A stretch of 64,000 bases of DNA, taken from positions 62,001-126,000 of the forward strand of contig NZ_BCVC01000005.1 of assembly GCF_001591545.1 (NCBI RefSeq). Reading direction: 5' to 3'. Positions 54,801-61,464 of this stretch are shown in pieces; positions within the stretch are counted from its first letter, which is position 1, and each line of letters begins with the position of its first letter. This DNA comes from Lederbergia lenta NBRC 16444 (GTDB taxonomy: Bacteria > Bacillota > Bacilli > Bacillales > Bacillaceae_C). Under the pieces are notes generated by a model. It saw nothing but the letters and a program-made list of their open reading frames with translations. It made no database searches and was not told the origin of the DNA. A program made the translations under genes and the position numbers.

Positions 54801-56649
54801 TGTCTATGTAGATGGGTACAAAATGGATGGAACGCTCCTTTGGAGAATTGATCTCGGTGTGAATATTCGTGCCGGTGCGCATTACACTCAATTTTTGACA
54901 TATGATTTTGATGGTGATGGACATGCGGAAATTGTCATGAAAACAGCGGATGGTACGAAGGATGGACAAGGAAAAGTGATTGGACGGGCGGACGCCGATC
55001 ATCGTAATAGCGGTGGCTATATTCTCCAAGGAGATGAATATTTAACGATTTTTGATGGGAAAACGGGAGCCGCAATCGATACGGTTGACTATGATCCGCC
55101 ACGAGGAAAGGTGGATGACTGGGGAGATGGGTACGGAAATCGCGTAGACCGTTTCTTAGCCGGCGTTGCCTATTTAGATGGGGAAACACCAAGTATTGTG
55201 ATGACGAGGGGCTATTATACTCGTTCCGTATTAGTGGCATATGACTTTACTGAAGGGAAATTAAAAAAACGATGGAAGTTTGATTCCAATGATAAAGGCA
55301 ATGGCGCTTATGCTGGACAAGGCTACCATTCATTGAGTGTCGCTGATGTGGATGGGGATCAAAAGGATGAAATTATTTTCGGGCAAGCGGTGATTGATGA
55401 TGATGGATCAGGATTATACAGTACAGGATTAGGACACGGGGATGCCCTACATGTGGGTGACTTCATCCCAGATCGGGAAGGATTGGAAGTTTTCTCTGTG
55501 CAAGAAAATAAAAGTGCGGAATATGGATACGTGATGCGAGATGCAGAAACTGGCGAGATATTATGGGGGGAACACACAGGACAAGACACAGGGCGTGGAT
55601 TAGTTGCTGATATTGATCCTACTCATGATGGTGCGGAAGCTTGGGCTATTAATGGAGCATGGAACAGTCAGGCTGGTGGATTGCATGCTGCAGATGGAAA
55701 AAAGATAGCAGATAATATCCCTTCTTCCAACTTTGCTATATGGTGGGATGGTGACTTGCTGCGTGAACTGCTTGATCATGATTTCGATGAGGAACTTGGC
55801 GCAGGAGTCGGTAAAATTGATAAATGGGATTATGAAAATAAAAAGCTTGTTAATTTATTAACGGCTGAAGGAACTTTATCGAACAATCATACGAAGGGAA
55901 CGCCAGCGTTACAAGCCGATTTATTTGGTGACTGGCGTGAAGAGGTGATCTGGAGAACAGAGGATAGTAGTGCACTTCGTGTGTTTACAACAACGGATGT
56001 AACAGACCATAAAATTTTTACCTTAATGCATGATCCACAATATCGTGTGGCGATTGCTTGGCAGAATGTCGCCTATAACCAGCCGCCGCATCCTAGCTTC
56101 TTTATCGGAGCAGGTATGGAAGAACCGCCAATGCCAAATATTGAGGTTGTAAAAGTAGATAAAGAGGATCCAGATCCGGAACTAGATGTTTCCGAATTAG
56201 AATCCTTGTTGAAGGAAGCAAAATCAATCAAGAATGAAGGGAAGTATACAGAATTCACGTTTACGGCCTTACAACATGCAATTTTAATAGCAGAAAAGGC
56301 TCTTGGAGAGGTAGAAACGGAGGATGAATTGAAAGCCGCAGTTGCAGCTCTTCAATCAGCAATGGATGGGCTGTTAACGCTAGAAGCATTCAATACATCT
56401 TATATGCTTTCCACCCTTGAAACGTATCAAGGAGATTTAGCTGAAAAAGATTATCGTACTCTAAATACTCATTTGACAGCAGTGGGCCAATTTGAGAAAA
56501 AAGAAGCGGCTGAGAAGATAATCAAACATATGGAAAGTCTCAAGAAATTACTTGACCATCAGTTGGAAAATAAGTTGATACCTCAAGAGCTATACGAAAT
56601 GCTCAAAGCAGATACCAATTCACTTATCCAAAAATGGGACGGTAAGTAG
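51829..56649 (+). CDS. Secreted bifunctional rhamnogalacturonan acetylesterase (CE12) / rhamnogalacturonan lyase (PL11)
   Basis: 1,606-aa extracellular pectin enzyme. Signal peptide (about 1-33); beta-rich domain (about 35-180); SGNH/CE12 esterase (about 185-405) with Ser in YIVSDSTAQT, then AIGGRSTK, FGHNDA and DDTHFQEYGA; FN3 (about 420-510); a second galactose-binding-like domain (about 515-665, KFDFGQEQNGG); two FN3 domains (about 670-855); PL11 beta-propeller (about 865-1465, RGPVAVKTDDGVYVSWRMLG, then VGDLDGDGNYDLVVKWDPSN); FIVAR-like helices (about 1480-1606). No LPXTG or surface-layer anchor. ATG 51829 has AGGTCAGG 8 bases upstream. It should deacetylate and cleave rhamnogalacturonan I. 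Confidence 0.9.
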   Translation: MSKRVVWGKRYFSSFLVCMLMISSFPFMGKAETASEIWRFDFGTEDSPVKKDYTQVHPGTGYTEEQGYGFADPSKVTAVAREGEDELKEDFAVFTETTFQVDLPNGDYAVKVIAGDSAEATEFGVKGNSIQKVQNTSVSRGEFVEREFDIAVINDQLAIQLTGDHSKINAMEIKALPERSATDDPAVYIVSDSTAQTFDPYWKPEAGWGQMLPKFFDEKVKINNHAIGGRSTKTFYNEGRLDTVLREIKPNDYLLIQFGHNDATVSVPDRYTPVEDYKEYLKTYVNGTRQRGAIPILITPVNRRDFNKDTGKFNVSFPEYKQAAEEVAKDLDVLLVDFNSLSREYFDQIGPEGTRSVFLHADPGIYEAYPNGIADDTHFQEYGAIQVAGILASAIAELNTPLANYVVDGGQAGEVPAIPKNIVVSNIGNAGASLSWEPSEGADIYRIYRKLAEEKEYQLVNTSTVPQLNLSGMEEGKTYDIVITALNGKGESERSEAVQIFTKTAVWKFDFGQEQNGGKSPVAKGYTEVNLSTLYTEELGYGIVDNKGMIARDRGDGGDLLRDWLGYFDVGWDFQVDLPNGLYAAKVHVADFLGSARTNVAIEGQDYGAVNAPKNGSIERVISDISITDGQMNIHFGGSTGIANGLEITPIFQAPGGLKLDEKNVDPTSPSVKISWDAADDAKHYRVYRKVVGSNEAEQIAETSDPTFTDTKVGVGVVYEYTVTMVNQNGKETVHSLPLVVEMVDSEQTVLDAPENLKELSVHKNDVTITWDAVEGALSYNVYRATKADGEFHLIGQTDKEKYTDTSVLTTTPYYYKVAAVNAGGVSKQSKALKTSVPTILKKQMEDLDRGPVAVKTDDGVYVSWRMLGTDPKNIAFHVYRDGKKISEKEITTSTNYLDKGGKVDSVYEISTIIDGKEQKQKEKITILENNFFDIPLQKPADGVTPLGDPYTYRANDVSVGDLDGDGNYDLVVKWDPSNAKDNSQSGYTGNVYVDGYKMDGTLLWRIDLGVNIRAGAHYTQFLTYDFDGDGHAEIVMKTADGTKDGQGKVIGRADADHRNSGGYILQGDEYLTIFDGKTGAAIDTVDYDPPRGKVDDWGDGYGNRVDRFLAGVAYLDGETPSIVMTRGYYTRSVLVAYDFTEGKLKKRWKFDSNDKGNGAYAGQGYHSLSVADVDGDQKDEIIFGQAVIDDDGSGLYSTGLGHGDALHVGDFIPDREGLEVFSVQENKSAEYGYVMRDAETGEILWGEHTGQDTGRGLVADIDPTHDGAEAWAINGAWNSQAGGLHAADGKKIADNIPSSNFAIWWDGDLLRELLDHDFDEELGAGVGKIDKWDYENKKLVNLLTAEGTLSNNHTKGTPALQADLFGDWREEVIWRTEDSSALRVFTTTDVTDHKIFTLMHDPQYRVAIAWQNVAYNQPPHPSFFIGAGMEEPPMPNIEVVKVDKEDPDPELDVSELESLLKEAKSIKNEGKYTEFTFTALQHAILIAEKALGEVETEDELKAAVAALQSAMDGLLTLEAFNTSYMLSTLETYQGDLAEKDYRTLNTHLTAVGQFEKKEAAEKIIKHMESLKKLLDHQLENKLIPQELYEMLKADTNSLIQKWDGK

Positions 56650-56786
56650 GAGTTTCTAAAGGGAATTCCCCATGATCTCGGGCGTGGGGGATTTCCAAAT
56701 GAAATCACTACATGAGCATTATTGCGAAACGGGAGATGGAAATGAGGCATTACCGCGGAGTTAAACAGACCCGTAAAGGTGGGACA

Positions 56787-57233
56787 ATGAAACCTTTGCA
56801 GCTGCTTATTCTATTATACTGGTTATTTTTAATCGGCTCGGTGTTAACGTCGCCAACAAGTGCTTCTTTTCAAGATGTTACGGCGTTGAAAGGGACACTA
56901 TCTGCGAATCAAGATTTTGAGTATCAAAGCGAAAATCAGGTTGTAGAAGATAAAAAAGAGGAACAAAAGGAGGAGAATCTTGAGAAGGTCCCCTTAAAAG
57001 AGGAACAGGAGCCTAATCAAGAGGAAATTTTAGTAGAAAAAGAGGAGATTCAAGTAGAGAAAGAACAAGTTAGTCCAAAGGAGACAACTAATAAATCTAC
57101 TGATGTCACAGGAATTCAGGAAGAGAAGGATATGGACATCGAAGCCGAAGAAGTGGTGGAAAATGAAGATGGGCTAGATTCCGATGAGGAGTTAGGAGAG
57201 TCAGATGTACAAATATTAGATCTAGCGGAGTGA
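56787..57233 (+). CDS. TapA/YqxM-like exported protein
   Basis: 148-aa protein with an N-terminal hydrophobic signal (QLLILLYWLFLIGSVL) and a cleavage region TSASFQDVTALKGTLSANQD that resembles TapA of B. subtilis (TSAAFHD...). The remainder is a highly acidic, disordered Glu/Lys stretch (about 45-148) with no Cys-rich part, so it is shorter and simpler than TapA (253 aa). The ATG at 56787 follows AAAGGTGGG; upstream in-frame ATGs would give an unsuitable signal. It directly precedes a SipW-type peptidase and a camelysin gene, as in tapA-sipW-tasA, and is probably a SipW substrate that helps fibre assembly. Confidence 0.7.
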   Translation: MKPLQLLILLYWLFLIGSVLTSPTSASFQDVTALKGTLSANQDFEYQSENQVVEDKKEEQKEENLEKVPLKEEQEPNQEEILVEKEEIQVEKEQVSPKETTNKSTDVTGIQEEKDMDIEAEEVVENEDGLDSDEELGESDVQILDLAE

Positions 57234-57240
57234 GGCGAAT

Positions 57241-57795
57241 ATGAAAGGGAAAGTCATCCTAAAATGGCTGGGCAATTGTATCTCAACGATGTTCATTATT
57301 TTGTTAGTCTGTGCGGTATTTATCGTTATTGCGTCTCGAGCAGCAGGAGGAGAGACGAGCCTTTTTGGTTATCAATTAAAAACAGTTATATCTGGTTCCA
57401 TGGAGCCGGAAATGCAAGTTGGTTCGGTTATTTTGGTCAAGCAAACAGAAGGAGACGATACGTTTGAAAGCGGTGATGTCATAACATTTATGACAAAGGA
57501 TGCAATTCTTGTTACCCACCGAATTATCGGGGTTGAAAATGATGGTCAGCGCTTTATTACCAAAGGCGATAATAATAATGGACCTGATGTAGAGCCGGTC
57601 TTAGCACACAATATCGTCGGGAAATATTCGGGGTGGACACTCCCGTACGTAGGATATGCCTTCCATTATGTCCATACGAAGCAAGGAGCTATCCTGTTTA
57701 TGTTCATACCTGGCTTGCTGTTTCTTGGGCATGCCATCATTACTATTTGGCGTGCGTTACGTTTTATTGAAGTACCTAATCTAAAAGAAGAATAG
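57241..57795 (+). CDS. sipW: SipW-type (ER-like) signal peptidase I
   Basis: 184-aa membrane peptidase. N-terminal helix (about 10-33), catalytic Ser in VISGSMEPEM, and His in place of the bacterial Lys (ILVTHRIIGV), the mark of ER-type SipW enzymes. GDNNNGPD follows, and two C-terminal hydrophobic segments. It starts 7 bases after the TapA-like gene and is followed after 20 bases by its likely substrate, a camelysin. It cleaves signal peptides of biofilm fibre proteins. Confidence 0.93.
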   Translation: MKGKVILKWLGNCISTMFIILLVCAVFIVIASRAAGGETSLFGYQLKTVISGSMEPEMQVGSVILVKQTEGDDTFESGDVITFMTKDAILVTHRIIGVENDGQRFITKGDNNNGPDVEPVLAHNIVGKYSGWTLPYVGYAFHYVHTKQGAILFMFIPGLLFLGHAIITIWRALRFIEVPNLKEE

Positions 57796-57815
57796 AAAAA
57801 ATGGGGGAAAAACAA

Positions 57816-58403
57816 ATGAATATCAAAAAGCAATTAAGTACAGGATTACTGTCAGCATTCCTTGGGATTTCATTAATTGGAGGCGGAACTTACGCTTATT
57901 TTAGTAATAGTGCGGAAACGACTAATACATTTGCGGCAGGAACATTGGATCTCGCCGTGAACCCTACACAGATTATTGATGTGAACGATATGAAACCAGG
58001 TGACACTTTTATACGTGATTTTGAACTTCAAAATAGTGGTTCATTGGATATTGGAAAAGTATTACTAACGACTGCTTATACAGTGACAGATGCAAAGGGG
58101 GACAACACAGAAGACTTTGGTGAGCATATTGAAGTGGAGTTTCTTTATAATATGGACAAGCTTGACGAAGTCATTTACAAAACAACTTTAGCGCAACTAA
58201 AAAACATGAATCCAGAGGTTCTAAATGAAAGGGTTTTCGAACCGATATTCAACGAAAAAGGCCTGCCAACAGGCAAAGTGAATGATCTCGTCGTAAAATT
58301 TAACTTTATCGATAACGGCAAAGACCAAAACCAATTCCAAGGAGATTCATTAGACCTCACCTGGACATTCAACGCCCATCAAACAGATGGAAAACAAAGA
58401 TAA
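57816..58403 (+). CDS. TasA/camelysin (CalY) family fibre protein
   Basis: 195-aa secreted protein. The signal peptide ends in GGGTYAYFSNSAETTNTFAAG, the defining TasA/camelysin cleavage region, followed by the family motifs GTLDLAVNP and MKPGDTFIRDFELQNSGSLD. The length suits camelysin (about 197 aa) better than TasA (261 aa). ATG 57816 is chosen because GGGGGA lies 7 bases upstream; the ATG at 57801 is part of that site. Processed by SipW, it should form the protein fibres of the biofilm matrix. The last part of the operon with the TapA-like gene and sipW. Confidence 0.92.
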   Translation: MNIKKQLSTGLLSAFLGISLIGGGTYAYFSNSAETTNTFAAGTLDLAVNPTQIIDVNDMKPGDTFIRDFELQNSGSLDIGKVLLTTAYTVTDAKGDNTEDFGEHIEVEFLYNMDKLDEVIYKTTLAQLKNMNPEVLNERVFEPIFNEKGLPTGKVNDLVVKFNFIDNGKDQNQFQGDSLDLTWTFNAHQTDGKQR

Positions 58404-58408
58404 ACCTA

Positions 58409-58439
58409 AATTGTTTGGGTGCCAGGCACCCACACAATT
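58409..58439. repeat. Palindromic element copy (central A)
   Basis: AATTGTTTGGGTGCC-A-GGCACCCACACAATT, six bases after the camelysin stop. Arms differ at one position. Confidence 0.95.
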
Positions 58440-58463
58440 CCCTGTTCGTCCTTAACAAGAGGG

Positions 58464-58496
58464 AAGTTGTGTCGGTGCCTGGCACTGAAACAACTT
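58464..58496. repeat. Palindromic element, diverged copy
   Basis: AAGTTGTGTCGGTGCC-T-GGCACTGAAACAACTT. Outer arms changed on both sides in a compensating way (AAGTTGT with ACAACTT), suggesting that pairing of the arms is maintained. Confidence 0.85.
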
Positions 58497-58511
58497 TCGA
58501 ACACAAACAGT

Positions 58512-58542
58512 GAACGCCCTTGGAAAAATCCAAGTGGCGTTC
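58512..58542 (+). terminator. Hairpin after camelysin operon
   Basis: GAACGCC-CTTGGA / TCCAAG-TGGCGTTC stem with an AAAA loop. Together with the next hairpin it separates two convergent operons. Confidence 0.6.
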
Positions 58543-58554
58543 ATATAATAAAAA

Positions 58555-58590
58555 ATTCTTCGAGAGATAAATACTCGAAGAATTTTTTTA
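58555..58590. terminator. Convergent terminator
   Basis: Stem ATTCTTCGAG / CTCGAAGAAT with T-run on the plus strand and A-run (T-run on the minus strand) on the other side, immediately at the aldo/keto reductase stop. Confidence 0.85.
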
Positions 58591-59583
58591 TTAACCTTTT
58601 AAAATGCCATCAATCTTTGTTAACTCTTCTGAACTAAATGCTAAGTTATTTAATGCTGCTACATTATCTTCGATTTGACTGACGCGGCTCGCCCCAATTA
58701 GTGCTGAAGTAACTCGTCCCTCACGGAGAACCCATGCTAAAGACATTTGGGCAAGTGTTTGTTCTCTTTCTGCCGCCATGTCATTTAATTGTTTCACTTT
58801 TTGAATGACTTCTTCTGTTACTTGATTTGTATCAAGGGCACCGGTTGATTTGGCGGCTCGCGAATCCTCAGGTACTCCACCTAAGTATTTATTCGTTAAT
58901 AAGCCTTGTTGTAAAGGGCAGAATGCAATTGATCCTATGCCATTTTTTTCAAGAACATCTTGTAACCCATCTTCGATCCAACGGTTTAACATGGAGTAGC
59001 TTGGTTGGTGGATGAGCATCGGCGTTCCTAAATCATTTAAAATTCTAGTTGCTTCTGCTGTTTGCTCTGCAGAGTAGCTTGAAATCCCAACATATAAGGC
59101 TTTACCTTGACGAACGATTTGATCCAGTGCACCCATTGTTTCTTCCAATGGTGTGTTTGGATCTGGACGATGGGAGTAGAAAATATCCACATAATCTAAT
59201 CCCATTCGTTTTAAGCTCTGGTCAAGACTAGCAATCAAGTACTTTTTTGATCCCCATTCACCATAAGGTCCATTCCACATATGATAACCGGCCTTTGAAG
59301 AGATAACCATTTCATCGCGATACGGTTTAAAGTCGGTGGCGAGCATTTGACCAAACATTGTTTCGGCAGATCCTGGTGGTGGTCCATAATTGTTTGCAAG
59401 GTCAAAGTGTGTGATTCCTAAATCAAAGGCTCTTCTGAGCATTGCGCGGCCATTTTCGTATGTGTCCACACCGCCAAAATTATGCCATAATCCTAGTGAA
59501 ATAGCTGGTAATAACAGCCCAGAATCACCAGTTCGATTGTATTTCATTGTATCGTATCGTTTGTCACTCGCTAAATAAGCCAT
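58591..59583 (-). CDS. Aldo/keto reductase, YghZ (L-glyceraldehyde 3-phosphate reductase)-like
   Basis: 330-aa NADPH-dependent reductase. Start region MKYNRTGDSGLLLPAISLGL, catalytic Asp/Tyr in FDLANNYGPPPGSAE, Lys in VISSKAGYHMW, His in YSHRPDP, all matching the YghZ/AKR14 group, which reduces L-glyceraldehyde 3-phosphate and methylglyoxal-like aldehydes. AAAGGAG precedes the ATG. It is a single-gene unit on the minus strand, convergent with the camelysin operon. Confidence 0.9.
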   Translation of the reverse strand: MAYLASDKRYDTMKYNRTGDSGLLLPAISLGLWHNFGGVDTYENGRAMLRRAFDLGITHFDLANNYGPPPGSAETMFGQMLATDFKPYRDEMVISSKAGYHMWNGPYGEWGSKKYLIASLDQSLKRMGLDYVDIFYSHRPDPNTPLEETMGALDQIVRQGKALYVGISSYSAEQTAEATRILNDLGTPMLIHQPSYSMLNRWIEDGLQDVLEKNGIGSIAFCPLQQGLLTNKYLGGVPEDSRAAKSTGALDTNQVTEEVIQKVKQLNDMAAEREQTLAQMSLAWVLREGRVTSALIGASRVSQIEDNVAALNNLAFSSEELTKIDGILKG

Positions 59584-59807
59584 CGTTTAATCTCCTTTAA
59601 TGTATGTTGGTGTTAAGGTTAGGCGATTTCTACATCAATTCATTGTTTAATAGTAATTCAAAACAGCTAATTTCTTTCTTAAACTCTTTGACTTTCGGAA
59701 AAACCATGCCCTATCAACTGTCCGCTTTCTATATACATGCGGCCGCTTATGTAAAGCGCTTTCTTATATTGAAGTATAAGTTTTTACGTCATTTAATACA
59801 AGTACGA

Positions 59808-59838
59808 AATTGTTTGGGTGCCAGGCACCCAAACAATT
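59808..59838. repeat. Palindromic element copy abutting a stop codon
   Basis: AATTGTTTGGGTGCC-A-GGCACCCAAACAATT, perfect 15-bp arms. Its right edge touches the TGA (59838-59840 on the minus strand) of the small membrane-protein gene. Confidence 0.95.
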
Positions 59839-60089
59839 CACTTAGAAATCCAATGTACTAGTTTTTTAACTAATGAAGCTATCCAGGATAAGAATACTAC
59901 AAGTAAAGCAAATGGTATTATAATTGTTTCTATGATTTCTGTAATAAATATGCCAACCCTATCCCAAAAGGTCATTTTTTCAGCAGACTGATTCTTTTTC
60001 TTGGTAGTATGCTTTCTTTTATGTATGGAAGTGCTTCTTCTCCGCTCAGGATTAAAAGGAATCACATTCTTTTTCCTCTCCAAATTCAT
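59838..60089 (-). CDS. Small basic membrane protein, 83 aa, unknown
   Basis: Not recognised. Basic N-terminal half (ERKKNVIPFNPERRRSTSIH, KRKHTTKKK) and one hydrophobic helix ETIIIPFALLVVFLSWIASL near the C-terminus, with a short KKLVHW tail. ATG 60089 follows AAGGAGTGT; an upstream in-frame start would add 11 residues without a ribosome site. The N-terminal basic region could bind nucleic acid or the membrane surface. Single-gene unit. Confidence 0.6.
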   Translation of the reverse strand: MNLERKKNVIPFNPERRRSTSIHKRKHTTKKKNQSAEKMTFWDRVGIFITEIIETIIIPFALLVVFLSWIASLVKKLVHWISK

Positions 60090-60376
60090 ACACTCCTTAC
60101 CTATTTTATGTATCATAATCATATTATCGAAAACTTTAAATATATCTAATGATACTCATGAATGAGAAAAATCTACTAGGTCTTTTTCCAGAAAAAACAC
60201 TACAATATGTGTAAAAAATGGTAACATAGTAATGAATGATGGGTATGGATTGAAATAAAAGAAAAAATTAAAGTAATAATTTTTTGGTCGGTGCAGTTTT
60301 ATTTATTCGCTGTCGACGGCACATAAATAGCAGTAGTTTGATATTACAGGAAGTTGAAAAGATGGAGGTGATATTA

Positions 60377-61102
60377 TTGCGTGAGAAAAAAGGGACTATA
60401 GCTATGCTACTCACAAGTGTATTAGTCATCACATTTATCGTGGGTGGCTATATTTATTGGGAAAAGCATCTGCTTGGTAAAGCAAGTCATTCTGGATCAG
60501 TGAGTGATAGAAACGTTGAAAACCATAAGGGAAAGAACTTGTCTGCGGCATTATTATTTAATAAACAAGTTCCTGAGCTAAATGAAGATGATGAGGACGA
60601 AGAGGAAGAGATTGAGGAAAATGTAGAAGAGGACCTCGATGAAATCAACGAAAGCATGGAAGAATCTGTAGTTGATCACTATTCGGAGCAATCAGGTACT
60701 AATGAAGTGTACAATCGAAATCCGATATATCGAAATAATGACCAATCCACTACTACGTGGTCAAACAATTCCAATGGACAAGCATCAACCAATAAAAATA
60801 CAAATAAAACGCCAGAAAAAAATAGTCAATCTAAAAATTCTAGTAATACTACCAAACCGGCCGCTCCTCCAAAGAAGCCAAGTGAGCCAGAGAAACCTAA
60901 CAATGATAAAAAACCTGAAACTGATTCAGAAGAGCCAAAGGAAACCCCAAATATTCCGGTAACCCCCGTAGAACCTAAACCTGATCAGGAAACACCAAAG
61001 GAACCTGAAGTACCAGAGTACGAAGAGGATGTAGGAGGTACGACGGACCCGGAAGTGCCTGAAGATCTAGGGGAACAATCAAAAGTGCTATTGCCAAAGT
61101 AA
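60377..61102 (+). CDS. Membrane-anchored acidic/proline-rich protein, 241 aa, unknown
   Basis: N-terminal membrane helix (GTIAMLLTSVLVITFIVGGY), then a disordered exterior: an Asp/Glu-rich block (NEDDEDEEEEIEENVEED), an Asn/Ser/Thr-rich block and a Pro-rich block (KPSEPEKPNNDKKPE), ending VLLPK. The TTG at 60377 is preferred because GGAGGTGAT precedes it; the ATG at 60362 contains that site. A strong terminator overlaps the stop codon. The layout suggests a wall-spanning or cell-surface linker protein. No family recognised. Confidence 0.65.
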   Translation: MREKKGTIAMLLTSVLVITFIVGGYIYWEKHLLGKASHSGSVSDRNVENHKGKNLSAALLFNKQVPELNEDDEDEEEEIEENVEEDLDEINESMEESVVDHYSEQSGTNEVYNRNPIYRNNDQSTTTWSNNSNGQASTNKNTNKTPEKNSQSKNSSNTTKPAAPPKKPSEPEKPNNDKKPETDSEEPKETPNIPVTPVEPKPDQETPKEPEVPEYEEDVGGTTDPEVPEDLGEQSKVLLPK

Positions 61103-61123
61103 AACCTGGCAATAGCACTTTTA
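61081..61123 (+). terminator. Terminator overlapping the stop codon
   Basis: Perfect 16-bp stem AAAAGTGCTATTGCCA / TGGCAATAGCACTTTT. The left arm encodes the last residues (KVLLPK) and the loop contains the TAA. Confidence 0.92.
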
Positions 61124-61144
61124 TTTTAAATGAGGATAATATCT

Positions 61145-61166
61145 ATTAATCAAACGTTTGATTAAT
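61145..61166. promoter_or_regulatory. Perfect 22-bp palindrome, operator-like
   Basis: ATTAATCAAAC joined directly to its exact complement GTTTGATTAAT. No spacer, so it is a DNA-level symmetric site for a dimeric regulator (TetR-like or LacI-like in style). It lies 300 bases upstream of the RbsB-like gene and 43 after the previous stop. Confidence 0.5.
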
Positions 61167-61199
61167 GAAAACATGAGCTAGTTCATTCTTTTTCTCTCA

Positions 61200-61234
61200 G
61201 GAATTGTGTGGGTGCCTGGCACCCACACAATTCC
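61200..61234. repeat. Palindromic element, perfect 35-bp copy
   Basis: 17-bp arms GGAATTGTGTGGGTGCC and exact complement around a central T. Confidence 0.97.
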
Positions 61235-61358
61235 AATGAAAATATTACTCTTTATTAGAATATGTGTGTATAGACCCACATAAATTATGATAAGGCTTGT
61301 ATTTTGCTTTAAAGGAGTTCAGTGGTGAAGGTTTCATTTCTAACTTGTAATAGATAAA

Positions 61359-61430
61359 AAGTTTGTGAGTGCCAGGCACCCAAACAATTCCCAGGTTGAA
61401 AGAGTGTGAGTGCCAGGCACTCAAACAATT
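61359..61430. repeat. Two palindromic element copies in tandem (central A)
   Basis: Copies at 61359-61389 and 61400-61430, each with GTGCC-A-GGCAC and imperfect outer arms, ending just 35 bases before the RbsB-like gene start. They would lie in its leader or promoter. Confidence 0.9.
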
Positions 61431-61464
61431 TTAGTCATCGATACATTTAGGGGGAGGTCAGTCA

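Noticed and set aside
54739-55589. Several 76-101-aa minus-strand ORFs within the rhamnogalacturonan enzyme gene
   Set aside because: Antisense shadows of a well-supported long gene, with no independent signals.
58419-58637. 72-aa plus-strand ORF starting in the repeat
   Set aside because: Begins inside a palindromic element, runs through two terminators and into the antisense of the reductase gene.
59747-59768. cre-like sequence TATGTAAAGCGCTTTCTT upstream of the aldo/keto reductase
   Set aside because: It has one base too many between TG and CG for the cre consensus on either strand; two or more mismatches when aligned.
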